From: Azotobacter bryophylli
GTDB taxonomy: Bacteria; Pseudomonadota; Gammaproteobacteria; Pseudomonadales; Pseudomonadaceae
Length of the DNA stretch: 64,000 nt
Reading direction: 5' to 3'
Assembly (NCBI RefSeq): GCF_042643485.1
Contig: NZ_JBHRSJ010000017.1
Coordinates: 62,001 to 126,000, forward strand
Of this stretch, positions 51,789-61,454 are shown piece after piece (the first letter of the stretch is position 1; every line of letters starts with the position of its first letter). The notes beneath the pieces are model-generated. The model ran no database searches. It saw only the letters and a program-made list of their open reading frames with translations, and had not been told where the DNA came from. The position numbers were made by a program, and so were the translations under genes.

Positions 51789-53834
51789 TCAGGCGGCCGC
51801 GCTCAGGCCGAGGTGACGCAGCAGGGCGTCGATGGACGGCTCGCGGCCGCGGAAATCGACGAACAGCAGCATGGGTTCCTGGGAACCGCCGCGGGCCAGG
51901 ATCGCCTCGCGGAAGGCCTGGCCGGTGACGGGGTTGAACACGCCGTCCTCCTCGAAGCGGGAGAAGGCGTCGGCGGACAGCACTTCCGCCCACTTGTAGC
52001 TGTAGTAACCGGCCGCGTAACCGCCGGCGAAGATGTGCGAGAAGCTGTTGGGGAAGCGGTTGTAGGCCGGCGGACGCATCACCGAGACCTCCTCGCGGAT
52101 CGCCTCCAACACCTCCAGCACGCTGCGTCCGTCGCCATGGTGGACGTGCAGCTCGAAGTCGAACAGGGAGAACTCCAGCTGGCGCGCCATCATCATGCCG
52201 GACTGGAAGTTCTTCGCCGCCAGCATCTTCGCCAGCAGATCCTCGGGCAGCGGCTCGCCGGTCTGGTAGTGGCCGGAGATCAGCTCCAGGCCCTCCGGTT
52301 CCCAGCACCAGTTCTCCATGAACTGGCTGGGCAGCTCCACCGCGTCCCACGGCACGCCGCTGATGCCGGAAACGCCGGCGTGCTCGATGCGGGTCAGCAG
52401 GTGGTGCAGACCGTGGCCGAACTCGTGGAACAGGGTGGTGACCTCGTCGTGGGTGAGCAGGGCGGGCTTGCCCTCAACGGCGGGGGTGAAGTTGCACACC
52501 AGGTTGGCCACCGGGCTGATCAGCTCGCCGGCGGCGTTGCGCCGGCGGTCGCGGGCACCGTCCATCCAGGCACCGCCGCGCTTGTTCGGCCGGGCGTAGA
52601 GGTCGAAGAAGAAGCGGCCGACGTGCTCGCCGTGCTCGCGGATCTCGAACAGGCGCACGTCCGGGTGCCAGCTATCGAAATCGCTCAGCTCGCGGATCTC
52701 GATGCCGTACAGGCGCTGGACGATGGCGAACAGGCCGGTGAGCACCTTGTCGATGGGGAAGTAGGCGCGCAGCTGTTCCTGGGAGATGCTGTAGCGGCTC
52801 TGGCGCAGCTTCTCGCTGTAGTAGCCGACGTCCCAGCTGGAAAGGTCGGAACAGCCCTGATCAAAGGCGAAGGCGCGCAGCTCGGCCAGGTCCTTCTCGG
52901 CGAACGGCTTGCTGCGTGCGGCGAGGTCGCGCAAAAAGCCCAGCACCTGCTCGCCGGTCTCGGCCATCTTGGTCGCCAGGGACAGCTCGGCGTAGCTGTC
53001 GAAGCCCAAGAGCCGGGCCAGCTCGCGGCGCAGGTCGAGGATCTCGCTCATCAGCGGGCCGTTGTCGAACTGCCCGGCGTTCGGCCCCTGGTCGGAGGCG
53101 CGGGTGCAGTAGGCGGCGTAGACCTCCTCGCGCAGGGCGCGGTCATCGGCGTAGGTCATCACCGCGTAGTAGCTGGGGAACTCCAGGCTGATCAGCCAGC
53201 CGTCCAGTTCCTTGGCCTTGGCCGTCTGGGCCATCTGCGCCTTGGCCGAGTCGGGCAGGCCGGCCAGGGCGGCCTCGTCGGTGACGTGCTTGGTCCAGGC
53301 CTGGGTGGCGTCGAGCAGCTGGTTGGAGAAGCGGCTGGTCAGCTCGGACAGGCGCATCTGGATCTCGCCGTAGCGCTTCTGCTTGTCCTCCGGCAGGTCG
53401 ATGCCGGACAGGCGGAAGTCGCGCAGGCTGTGTTCGAGGATGGTCTTCTGCGCCACCTCGAAGCCGGCCGCCTCGGGGCTGGCGGCCAGGGCCTTGTAGG
53501 CGTCGCAGAGGGCGCGGTTCTGCCCCAGCTCGGTGTAGTACTCGGACAGCTTGGGCAGGCAGGCCTCGTAGGCGGCGCGCAGTTCCGGGCTGTTGCACAC
53601 GGCGTTGAGATGGCTGACCGGGCTCCAGGCGCGGCCGAGGCGGTCGTTCAGCTCGTCCAGCGCCAGCACCAGGCCGTTCCAGCCGGGATTGCCGCCGTGC
53701 TCGGCGAGGATCTTGGCGATGGCCGCGCGGTTGTCGGCGAGGATCTGGTCGATGGCCGGCTCGACGTGCTCCGGGCGGATCCGGGAGTAGGGCGGCAGAT
53801 CGAAGGCTTGCAGTAGAGGATTGCTGGCGGTCAC
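51789..53834 (-). CDS. prlC: Oligopeptidase A (M3 metallopeptidase)
   Basis: 681 residues, cytoplasmic zinc peptidase that degrades signal peptides and short peptides. The zinc site HEFGHGLHH lies near residue 470, as in E. coli PrlC. I use the GTG at 53834 (N-terminus VTASNPLLQAFDLP; AGGGGC site 8 bp upstream), which gives the family length; the ATG at 53870 has no ribosome site. Cotranscribed with the zinc ribbon gene. Confidence 0.93.
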   Translation of the reverse strand: MTASNPLLQAFDLPPYSRIRPEHVEPAIDQILADNRAAIAKILAEHGGNPGWNGLVLALDELNDRLGRAWSPVSHLNAVCNSPELRAAYEACLPKLSEYYTELGQNRALCDAYKALAASPEAAGFEVAQKTILEHSLRDFRLSGIDLPEDKQKRYGEIQMRLSELTSRFSNQLLDATQAWTKHVTDEAALAGLPDSAKAQMAQTAKAKELDGWLISLEFPSYYAVMTYADDRALREEVYAAYCTRASDQGPNAGQFDNGPLMSEILDLRRELARLLGFDSYAELSLATKMAETGEQVLGFLRDLAARSKPFAEKDLAELRAFAFDQGCSDLSSWDVGYYSEKLRQSRYSISQEQLRAYFPIDKVLTGLFAIVQRLYGIEIRELSDFDSWHPDVRLFEIREHGEHVGRFFFDLYARPNKRGGAWMDGARDRRRNAAGELISPVANLVCNFTPAVEGKPALLTHDEVTTLFHEFGHGLHHLLTRIEHAGVSGISGVPWDAVELPSQFMENWCWEPEGLELISGHYQTGEPLPEDLLAKMLAAKNFQSGMMMARQLEFSLFDFELHVHHGDGRSVLEVLEAIREEVSVMRPPAYNRFPNSFSHIFAGGYAAGYYSYKWAEVLSADAFSRFEEDGVFNPVTGQAFREAILARGGSQEPMLLFVDFRGREPSIDALLRHLGLSAAA

Positions 53835-54020
53835 GGCGGTTGCCCCTGAATGGGTAGATTCGCCGGCCATGTTAAAGAGAAATGCCCGAGTGTGCAGCTT
53901 GGGGGAGGGCCGGCGGCGTCCGGACGGCGCGAACGGCCGGGGCGCCGGGTTGCACCCGGTTGCACCGCACCGCCCCCGGACTTATCGTCGAGGCATCCAT
54001 CCGCTCACGAGGGCAAGGAC

Positions 54021-57000
54021 ATGGCCACGACCACCCTGGGCGTCAAGCTGGACGAGGCGACCCGCGAGCGCCTCAAGGAAGCCGCGCGACGGATCGACCG
54101 CACGCCCCACTGGCTGATCCGCCAGGCGATCTACCGCTATCTGGAGAGCCTGGAGCGCGGGCAGGAGACGCCCGCGCCGCAGGACCCGGCGGAGGCGGAC
54201 GACGACGAGGGCTCGGAAGCCGGACAACCCTGCCAGCCGTTCCTCGCATTCGCCCGGAGCATCCTGCCGCAGTCGGTGACGCGCGCGGCGATCACCGCCG
54301 CCTGGCGCCGTCCCGAGCCGGAGGTCGTGCCGCTGCTGCTGGAGCAGGCGCGCCTGCCGACCGGGCAGGCCGTGGCCGCCCGGCAGCTGGCCCGCCGGCT
54401 GGCCGAGGGCCTGCGCCGGCGGAAGAGCGCCAGCGGCCGGGCCGGGCTGGTGCAGGGGCTGCTGCAGGAGTTCTCCCTGTCGAGCCAGGAGGGCGTGGCC
54501 CTGATGTGCCTGGCCGAGGCGCTGCTGCGCATCCCCGACAAGGGCACCCGCGACGCGCTGATCCGCGACAAGATCAGCGCCGGCAACTGGCAGCAGCACC
54601 TGGGCCACAGCCCCTCGCCGTTCGTCAACGCCGCCTCCTGGGGCCTGCTCATCACCGGCAGGCTGGTCTCCACCCACACCGAGACCGGCCTGTCGCACGC
54701 ACTCAACCGGCTGATCGGCAAGAGCGGCGAGCCGGTGATCCGCAAGGGCGTGGACATGGCCATGCGCCTGATGGGCGAGCAGTTCGTCAGCGGCGAGACC
54801 ATCGCCGAGGCCTTGGCCAATGCCGGCCGGCTGGAGGCCCGGGGTTTCCGCCATTCCTACGACATGCTCGGCGAGGCGGCCCTGACCGAGGCCGACGCGC
54901 AGCGCTATCTGGCCGCCTACGAACAGGCGATCCACGCCATCGGCACGGCCTCCGGCGGGCGCGGCATCTACGATGGGCCGGGCATATCCATCAAGCTCTC
55001 GGCGCTGCACCCGCGCTACGGCCGCGCCCAGCACCAGCGACTGATGGACGAACTCTATCCGCGTCTGGCGGGCCTCGCCCGGCTGGCCCGTCGCTACGAC
55101 ATCGGCCTGAACGTCGACGCCGAGGAGGCCGACCGCCTGGAGCCGTCCCTGGACCTGCTCGAGCGGTTGTGCTTCGAGCCGGAGCTACGCGGCTGGAACG
55201 GCATCGGCTTCGTGGTCCAGGCCTACCAGAAGCGCTGCCCCCAAGTGATCGACCATCTGATCGACCTGGCCCGGCGCAGCGGCCACCGTCTGATGGTGCG
55301 CCTGGTCAAGGGCGCCTACTGGGACAGCGAGATCAAGCGCGCGCAGATCGACGGCCTGGAGGGCTACCCGGTGTATACCCGCAAGGTCCACACCGACGTC
55401 TCCTACCTCGCCTGCGCACGCCGCCTGCTGGCGGTGCCGGAGGCCGTCTACCCGCAGTTCGCCACCCACAACGCGCAGACCCTGGCCAGCGTCTACCACC
55501 TGGCCGGGCCCGGCTACCATCCCGGCCAGTACGAGTTCCAGTGCCTGCACGGCATGGGCGAGCCGCTCTACGAGCAGGTGGTGGGGCCGGTGACCGACGG
55601 CGGGCTGGACCGCCCGTGCCGGATCTACGCGCCGGTCGGCAGCCACGAGACCCTGCTCGCCTACCTGGTGCGCCGCCTGCTGGAGAACGGCGCCAACACC
55701 TCCTTCGTCAACCGCATCGCCGACCCCGCCGTCTCCCTCGACGCGCTGCTCGAGGAGCCGGTCATGGCGGTCGAGCGGGCCGCGCTGCGCGAGGGCGCGC
55801 CGGGCCTGCCGCACCCGCGCATCCCGCTGCCCCGCCAGCTGTACGGCGACGAGCGGCTCAACTCCGGCGGCATCGACCTGGCCAACGAGCAGCGCCTGGC
55901 CTCGCTGTCCGGCGCCCTGCTCGGCAGTGCCCGGCAGGACTGGCGCGCCCGGCCGCTCCTGGCCGGCGAGGTGGCCGACGGCCCCTGGCTGGAGGTGCGC
56001 AACCCGGCCGACCGGCGCGACCTCGTCGGCCACGTGCAGGTCGCCACGCCGGCCGATGTCGAGTGCGCCCTGACCGCCGCCCAGGCCGCCGCGCCGATCT
56101 GGCAGGCCACCCCGCCGGGCGAGCGGGCCGGGGCACTGGAGCGCGCCGCCGAGCTGCTGGAGGAGCGCATGCAGCCGCTGATCGGCCTGCTGGTGCGGGA
56201 GGCCGGCAAGACCTTCGCCAACGGCGTCGGCGAGGTACGCGAGGCGGTGGACTTCCTGCGCTACTACGCGGCCCAGGTCCGCGCCGACTTCGCCAACGAC
56301 AGCCACCGGCCGCTGGGCCCGGTGGTCTGCATCAGCCCGTGGAACTTCCCCCTGGCGATCTTCGTCGGCCAGGTGGCCGCGGCCCTGGCCGCCGGCAACA
56401 CGGTGCTGGCCAAGCCCTCCGAGCAGACCCCGCTGATCGCCGCCCAGGCCGTGGCGATCCTGCACCAAGCCGGGGTCCCGGCCGGCGCGCTGCAGCTGCT
56501 GCCGGGCGAGGGCGGGGTGGTCGGCGACGCCCTGGTGCGAGACGAGCGCATCCGCGGGGTGATGTTCACCGGCTCCACCGAGGTCGCAGGCAGCATCGCC
56601 CGCCAGCTGGCCGGACGCCTGGACGCCCGCGGCCGGCCGCTGCCGCTGATCGCCGAAACCGGCGGGCAGAACGCCATGATCGTCGACTCCTCGGCCCTCG
56701 CCGAGCAGGTGGTGCAGGACGTCATCGCTTCCGCCTTCGACAGCGCCGGCCAGCGCTGCTCGGCGCTGCGCGTGCTGTGCGTGCAGGAGGACGCGGCCGA
56801 GCGGGTACTGGCGATGCTGGAAGGGGCCATGGCCGAATGCCGGCTGGGCAACCCGGACGACCTGGCCACCGACATCGGCCCGGTGATCGACGCCGAGGCC
56901 CAGACCGCTCTGGAGCGGCACATCGCCCGGATGCGCGACAAGGGCCGCAGGGTCGTGCGGATCGCCCGCAGCGACGGCCCGGAGCTGGCCCGCGGCACCT

Positions 57001-57980
57001 TCGTCGTGCCGACCCTGATCGAGCTGGAAAGCCTGGACGAGCTGGAGGGCGAGGTCTTCGGCCCGGTGCTGCACGTGCTGCGCTACTCGCGCGCGCAGCT
57101 GCCACAGTTGCTGGAGTGGATCGACGCCAGCGGCTACGGCCTGACCCTGGGCCTGCACACGCGCATCGACGAGACCATCGCCCGGGTGGTGGAGAAGGCG
57201 CGGGTCGGCAATCTCTACGTCAACCGCAACATGATCGGCGCCGTGGTCGGCGTGCAGCCGTTCGGCGGCGAGGGGCTGTCCGGCACCGGACCCAAGGCCG
57301 GCGGGCCGCTGTACCTGTACCGCCTGCTGGCGACCTGCCCGGCGGAGGGGCCGGCCGCCACCTTCGCCCGTCTGGACGCCCGGGGCCAGGCCGACGACCG
57401 CGGGCGCGAACGTCTCGCCCCGCGCAGCCGCCTGCCGCTGACGGCCCTGCAGGAGTGGGCGCAAGAGCGGGACGATCCGGCCCTGGCCGAAGCCTGCGAA
57501 CGCTTCGCCGCACGCTCGCAGAGCGGCCTGAGCCGCCTGCTGCCGGGCCCCACCGGCGAGCGCGACAGCTACACGCTGCTGCCCCGCGAGCGGGTGCTCT
57601 GCCTCGCCGACGACCAGCGCGACTGCCTGATCCAGCTCGCCGCGCTGCTTGCGGTGGGCTGCCGGGCGTTGTGGCCGGACGACGCGACCGGCCGGGCGCT
57701 GCTCAGCCAGCTGCCGGCCGCGGTGCAGGCCTGCATCGAGCCGGTCGCCGACTGGCGGGACCCGGCGCTGGCCTGCGACGCCGTGCTGCACCACGGCGAC
57801 GGCGACCGGCTGCGCGAGGTCTGCCGGCGGATGGCGGCCCGCCCCGGGCCCATCGTCGGCGTGACCGGGCTGGCCCGCGGCGAGGCGGAGATTCCGCTGG
57901 AGCGCCTGCTGGTCGAGCGTTCGCTGAGCGTCAACAGCGCCGCGGCCGGCGGCAACGCCAGCCTGATGACCCTCGGCTGA
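54021..57980 (+). CDS. putA: Trifunctional proline utilisation protein PutA
   Basis: 1319 residues. Residues 1-47: ribbon-helix-helix DNA-binding domain (TTLGVKLDEATRERLKEAAR), which represses the put genes in the absence of proline. About 90-480: FAD proline dehydrogenase (GPGISIKLSALHPRY, LMVRLVKGAYWDSEIKRAQ, FATHNAQTLASV, YEFQCLHGMGE). About 540-1030: NAD-dependent glutamate semialdehyde dehydrogenase with catalytic C913 (FDSAGQRCSALR) and the FTGSTEVAG cofactor loop. The C-terminal 250 residues are the extra domain of long PutA proteins. Converts proline to glutamate at the membrane. The gene sits between prlC and the gamma-carbonic-anhydrase-like gene, which adjoin each other in P. aeruginosa. 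Confidence 0.95.
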   Translation: MATTTLGVKLDEATRERLKEAARRIDRTPHWLIRQAIYRYLESLERGQETPAPQDPAEADDDEGSEAGQPCQPFLAFARSILPQSVTRAAITAAWRRPEPEVVPLLLEQARLPTGQAVAARQLARRLAEGLRRRKSASGRAGLVQGLLQEFSLSSQEGVALMCLAEALLRIPDKGTRDALIRDKISAGNWQQHLGHSPSPFVNAASWGLLITGRLVSTHTETGLSHALNRLIGKSGEPVIRKGVDMAMRLMGEQFVSGETIAEALANAGRLEARGFRHSYDMLGEAALTEADAQRYLAAYEQAIHAIGTASGGRGIYDGPGISIKLSALHPRYGRAQHQRLMDELYPRLAGLARLARRYDIGLNVDAEEADRLEPSLDLLERLCFEPELRGWNGIGFVVQAYQKRCPQVIDHLIDLARRSGHRLMVRLVKGAYWDSEIKRAQIDGLEGYPVYTRKVHTDVSYLACARRLLAVPEAVYPQFATHNAQTLASVYHLAGPGYHPGQYEFQCLHGMGEPLYEQVVGPVTDGGLDRPCRIYAPVGSHETLLAYLVRRLLENGANTSFVNRIADPAVSLDALLEEPVMAVERAALREGAPGLPHPRIPLPRQLYGDERLNSGGIDLANEQRLASLSGALLGSARQDWRARPLLAGEVADGPWLEVRNPADRRDLVGHVQVATPADVECALTAAQAAAPIWQATPPGERAGALERAAELLEERMQPLIGLLVREAGKTFANGVGEVREAVDFLRYYAAQVRADFANDSHRPLGPVVCISPWNFPLAIFVGQVAAALAAGNTVLAKPSEQTPLIAAQAVAILHQAGVPAGALQLLPGEGGVVGDALVRDERIRGVMFTGSTEVAGSIARQLAGRLDARGRPLPLIAETGGQNAMIVDSSALAEQVVQDVIASAFDSAGQRCSALRVLCVQEDAAERVLAMLEGAMAECRLGNPDDLATDIGPVIDAEAQTALERHIARMRDKGRRVVRIARSDGPELARGTFVVPTLIELESLDELEGEVFGPVLHVLRYSRAQLPQLLEWIDASGYGLTLGLHTRIDETIARVVEKARVGNLYVNRNMIGAVVGVQPFGGEGLSGTGPKAGGPLYLYRLLATCPAEGPAATFARLDARGQADDRGRERLAPRSRLPLTALQEWAQERDDPALAEACERFAARSQSGLSRLLPGPTGERDSYTLLPRERVLCLADDQRDCLIQLAALLAVGCRALWPDDATGRALLSQLPAAVQACIEPVADWRDPALACDAVLHHGDGDRLREVCRRMAARPGPIVGVTGLARGEAEIPLERLLVERSLSVNSAAAGGNASLMTLG

Positions 57981-58051
57981 GCCGGGCCGGCGCTATTGCG
58001 CCGGCCGCGCCGGTCCGTGACGATACCGGCTCCCCACACGGAGACTTACCC

Positions 58052-58594
58052 ATGACCATCAGAACCTTCCAGGGCATCGCCCCGACGCTGGGCGAGCGGG
58101 TTTTCGTCGACGCCTCGGCCGTGGTGCTCGGCGACGTGGAGATCGGCGACGACAGCTCGGTCTGGCCGCAGGTGGCGATCCGCGGCGACGTGAATCGCAT
58201 CCGCATCGGCGCACGCAGCAGCATCCAGGACGGCAGCGTGCTGCACGTCACCCACGCCGGGCAGTTCAACCCGGACGGCTTTGCCCTGACCATCGGCGAC
58301 GACGTGACCGTCGGCCACAAGGTGACCCTGCACGGCTGCCGCATCGGCGACCGCGTGCTGGTCGGCATGGGCGCCATCGTCCTGGACGGCGCGGTGGTGG
58401 AGGACGAGGTGATCATCGGCGCCGGCAGCCTGGTGCCGCCGGGCAAGACGCTTGAAAGCGGCTACCTGTACGTCGGCAGCCCGGTCAAGCAGGCCAGGGC
58501 GCTGAGCGACAAGGAACGCGCCTTCTTCGCCTACAGCGCGGCCAACTACGTCAAGCTCAAGGACCAGCACCTGGCCGAGGGTTTCGACCGCTAG
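58052..58594 (+). CDS. Gamma-carbonic-anhydrase-like hexapeptide protein
   Basis: 180 residues, left-handed beta-helix. Metal-binding histidines fit LHVTHAGQFN and GHKVTLHGCRIG, as in the gamma-carbonic anhydrase/YrdA/CaiE family. YrdA-type members often show no measurable activity, so a carbonic anhydrase role is unproven. Start ATG 58052; the frame is open far upstream across putA, but only this part is coding. 71 bp after putA. Confidence 0.9.
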   Translation: MTIRTFQGIAPTLGERVFVDASAVVLGDVEIGDDSSVWPQVAIRGDVNRIRIGARSSIQDGSVLHVTHAGQFNPDGFALTIGDDVTVGHKVTLHGCRIGDRVLVGMGAIVLDGAVVEDEVIIGAGSLVPPGKTLESGYLYVGSPVKQARALSDKERAFFAYSAANYVKLKDQHLAEGFDR

Positions 58595-58611
58595 AAGCGC
58601 CCGGGCGCCTC

Positions 58612-60018
58612 TCAGAACATCAGGGAGGTGCGCAGGGAAACGAACTGGGCGTTGCGGCCCCCCGCGTTGCGGATCGCCGGACCGACGTCGTAGTACAGGT
58701 ACTCGAGGTCGACGGTGAGGTTCTCCGCCGCCGCCCAGCGCGCGAACATGTCGTAGGACATGCCCATGTGCCTCCCCGACGCCTTGCCGGTCCCCGCCAG
58801 GGGATTCATGCCCGGCAGGTAGACGGCGTCGTTCTCGGTCTCCCGCCACAGGGACAGGGTGGTCAGCGAGACGGTCAGGTCGCGCCGCGGCGAGACGACG
58901 AACTGCGGGCCGACCGAGATCAGGTTGGCCAGGGTGGTGAGGCTGGCCTCGCCGAAGAACTTGCCGTTGGCCGGGAACAGCGGGTCGAAGGTGTTGCTTT
59001 CCCCGTCGTTCGGGTTGTCGTCGCCGCTGGCGGCGTTGAAATGCAGCGCCACGCCCGGATGCCACGTTACGTCGCGCAGGGTATGGCCGACGGTACCGGC
59101 GGTGGCCCAGGCGCGGATGTCGGTGTCGCCCAACGTGCCGAACTGGTACATGGCGTCCCAGCTGAAATCCACTCTAGCCACGCTGCCGTGCAGACGGTTG
59201 CCCAGGGTATGGCGATCCTCCTCGCCGCTGACCCCGTCGAGCCGGCGCCAGTCGCGCTGGTAGCTGTAGGCGTAGAGGTCGTCCTTGATCCCGCCTGCGA
59301 CCGGCAGCGTGGCGTAGATGCCGTAGAAGTCCCCGGCGTCCTTGGAGCTGTCGTTGAACGAGCCCAGGCGCACGTTGGCGACCGGGCGCACGGCGAACAC
59401 ATCCACCTTGTAGCCGGCGGCGTTGCCGTATTGCAGGAGGGCGCCGTCGAAGCTCTGGCGCACGTTGGGAATGGCGCGGGTGGCGATCATGGTCTGGTTG
59501 CCGTAGGTCATTTCCTGGCGGCCGACCCGGGCGATCAGCGTGCCGTCTCCGGGGGAGGGCAGCCTGACGTCGACGAAGGCCTGGTGGATCTCGTTGCCGC
59601 TCTGGTCGTACGGCGAGAACACCTCCTTGCTCCAGGAATCGGTGTTCTCGAACTGCACGAAGGCGCGCAGCGCATCGTCGAAGAGATGCAGGTCGGCATG
59701 CACCTGCAGGCGCTGCTGCAGATAGTCGTCGTCGTGCACGCCCTTCAGGCCGAAGGCCGGCTCGTTCACGCTGTCGAAGCGATAGCGCAGCTCGCCGCCC
59801 AGCTGCAGCCAGGACGAATTTCCCAGGCGAATGCGGCGCAGCGGATCGAGCAGGCCGCCGTAGCGGTTCGACTCGGCGAGGTAGGGATACTTGTCGAGAA
59901 AATGCGGATACGCCGGGCGACGTGGCTTGGGCGGACCGTCCGCGGCGAAGGAGGCGCAAGGGCAAAGGGCAGCCGCCAGGGCGAGCAGCCCTGCAGCGAG
60001 GCATGGATTCTGTTTCAT
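58612..60018 (-). CDS. Alginate-export-type outer membrane channel
   Basis: 468 residues. Signal peptide with cleavage near residue 26, then a beta-barrel rich in aromatic-ended strands (WLQLGGELRYRFDSV, ALRAFVQFENTDSW, LIARVGRQEMTYGNQ) and a C-terminal phenylalanine, as required for barrel insertion. The family includes AlgE-like and other substrate-specific channels. It lies just downstream of the 3-hydroxybenzoate genes on the same strand, so it may let the aromatic acid across the outer membrane; this is inference from position. Confidence 0.84.
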   Translation of the reverse strand: MKQNPCLAAGLLALAAALCPCASFAADGPPKPRRPAYPHFLDKYPYLAESNRYGGLLDPLRRIRLGNSSWLQLGGELRYRFDSVNEPAFGLKGVHDDDYLQQRLQVHADLHLFDDALRAFVQFENTDSWSKEVFSPYDQSGNEIHQAFVDVRLPSPGDGTLIARVGRQEMTYGNQTMIATRAIPNVRQSFDGALLQYGNAAGYKVDVFAVRPVANVRLGSFNDSSKDAGDFYGIYATLPVAGGIKDDLYAYSYQRDWRRLDGVSGEEDRHTLGNRLHGSVARVDFSWDAMYQFGTLGDTDIRAWATAGTVGHTLRDVTWHPGVALHFNAASGDDNPNDGESNTFDPLFPANGKFFGEASLTTLANLISVGPQFVVSPRRDLTVSLTTLSLWRETENDAVYLPGMNPLAGTGKASGRHMGMSYDMFARWAAAENLTVDLEYLYYDVGPAIRNAGGRNAQFVSLRTSLMF

Positions 60019-60120
60019 CGGGTGTTGTTTTTATAGTCGGGCGTCGACGGCGCACGAGGTGGTCGCCACCGGCCTGGCCGGCAGGCACGGGCCGGCCCGG
60101 TTCAAGGCATGGGCCTGCGC

Positions 60121-60145
60121 CCCCGCCCTCCTGCGGAAGGCGGGG
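60121..60145 (-). terminator. Possible terminator after the hydroxylase gene
   Basis: CCCCGCC (60121-60127) and GGCGGGG (60139-60145) with further TCC/GGA pairing inside, in the 166-bp gap between the hydroxylase stop and the porin start. No T-run, so it may only attenuate. Confidence 0.4.
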
Positions 60146-60184
60146 TAGAAGGCTCTTCAGGGGTTCGGGAGTGCAGCGTGCGGA

Positions 60185-61399
60185 TCAGCGACCGCCCTGC
60201 ATGCAGTTGTCCACGTTCCAGCCGTACAGCCACTGCAGGGCGTCGTAGAACTGCTCCTGGGTGCGACCGACCCACAGGTTGTTGCGTATCTGCCGCTCGA
60301 CGCCCTTGGCGTGGTAGATGCGGCCCATTTCCCGGGCCGAAAGCACCACGCGGCCGGTGCGCGGAATGCGGATCGACTCGTAGAGACGGAAGGCCTTCTC
60401 CAGGTCGTTACCGCAGGTCCTGATCGCCTGCCCCAGGGTCACGGCGTCTTCCAGCGCCATGCAGGCACCCTGCGCCAGGTACTGGGTCATCGGGTGCGCG
60501 GCATCGCCGAGGATGGTGGCGCGGCCTTCGCCCCACTTCTCCACCGGATCGCGGTCGGCGGTGGCCCAGCGGCGCCAGGACTTCGGACGGTCGAGCATCT
60601 GCCGCGGACGCGGATGGACGCCCTCGAAGTAGGACAGCACCTCTTCCTTGCTGCCCTCGGTGACGCTCCACTCTTCCTTGTCGCGGCTGTGGAAGGTCAC
60701 CACCAGGTTGTACTGCTTGCCGCCGCGCAGCGGGTAGTGCACCAGGTGGCAGTGCGGGCCAGCCCAGACCACCGGGGCGTTGATGCGCAGGTCTTCCGGC
60801 ATGTCCTCCAGATCCACCACGGCGCGGTAGACCACGTGGCCGGTGACGCGGGCGGCGTCGCCGACCAGGCGCTCGCGGACCACGGACTTGACGCCGTCGC
60901 AGCCGATCACGGCATCGGCCTCGTAGCGGTTGCCGTGCTGGTCGGTCAGGACCACGCCGTCACCCTTCAGCTCCATGTCGACGATGCGGGTGTGGGTCTT
61001 GAAGGTGATCAGCGGGTGCTTCTCCACCGCCTCGAGGATCGACAGGTGGATGTCGGCCCGGTGGATCACGCCGTAGGGGTTGCCGAAGCGGGTACGGAAG
61101 GCCGGACCGACGTCGACCTTGGCGATCTCGTGGGCATCGACCGCATCCATCATCAGCAGGTAGTCGGGGAATACCGAGCGGTTACGGGCGGCCTCGCCGA
61201 CGCCCAGGGCATCCAGAGCGGCGTAGGCGTTCGGGCCGAGCTGGATGCCGGCGCCGATCTCGCCGATCTGCTCGGCCTGCTCCAGCAGCAGGACCTCGAT
61301 GCCCTGCTGGGTCAGCGCCATGGCTGCCGCCAGGCCGCCGATACCACCGCCGATGACGATGACCTTTTGTTGTGCTTGTTTTTGTGCTTCGGTACTCAT
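60185..61399 (-). CDS. 3-hydroxybenzoate 6-hydroxylase-type FAD monooxygenase
   Basis: 404 residues. FAD- and NAD(P)H-dependent aromatic hydroxylase. FAD motif GGGIGG at 17-22, the DG-type loop DAVIGCDGVKSVVRERLVG, and GDAAHPMTQYLAQGACMALED near residue 300. The closest family is 3-hydroxybenzoate 6-hydroxylase (NagX/MhbM), which gives gentisate; salicylate 1-hydroxylase is a relative, but the maleylpyruvate isomerase and fumarylpyruvate hydrolase next door point to gentisate as product. Start ATG 61399 with AGGAGAAG. Confidence 0.88.
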   Translation of the reverse strand: MSTEAQKQAQQKVIVIGGGIGGLAAAMALTQQGIEVLLLEQAEQIGEIGAGIQLGPNAYAALDALGVGEAARNRSVFPDYLLMMDAVDAHEIAKVDVGPAFRTRFGNPYGVIHRADIHLSILEAVEKHPLITFKTHTRIVDMELKGDGVVLTDQHGNRYEADAVIGCDGVKSVVRERLVGDAARVTGHVVYRAVVDLEDMPEDLRINAPVVWAGPHCHLVHYPLRGGKQYNLVVTFHSRDKEEWSVTEGSKEEVLSYFEGVHPRPRQMLDRPKSWRRWATADRDPVEKWGEGRATILGDAAHPMTQYLAQGACMALEDAVTLGQAIRTCGNDLEKAFRLYESIRIPRTGRVVLSAREMGRIYHAKGVERQIRNNLWVGRTQEQFYDALQWLYGWNVDNCMQGGR

Positions 61400-61454
61400 G
61401 ACTCTTCTCCTACTGTCCACGTGATTGGCTGGACGGACTTCGACTAGTGATGGT

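Noticed and set aside
55185..57794. 869-codon open frame opposite putA
   Set aside because: Shadow of a high-GC gene: repetitive Ala/Gly/Arg/Gln/His composition, no domains, and putA on the other strand is certain.
53882..58594. 1570-codon frame running through putA into the gamma-CA-like gene
   Set aside because: Only the last 180 codons are real; the remainder is the +2 frame of putA with Arg/Pro/Gly-rich nonsense.
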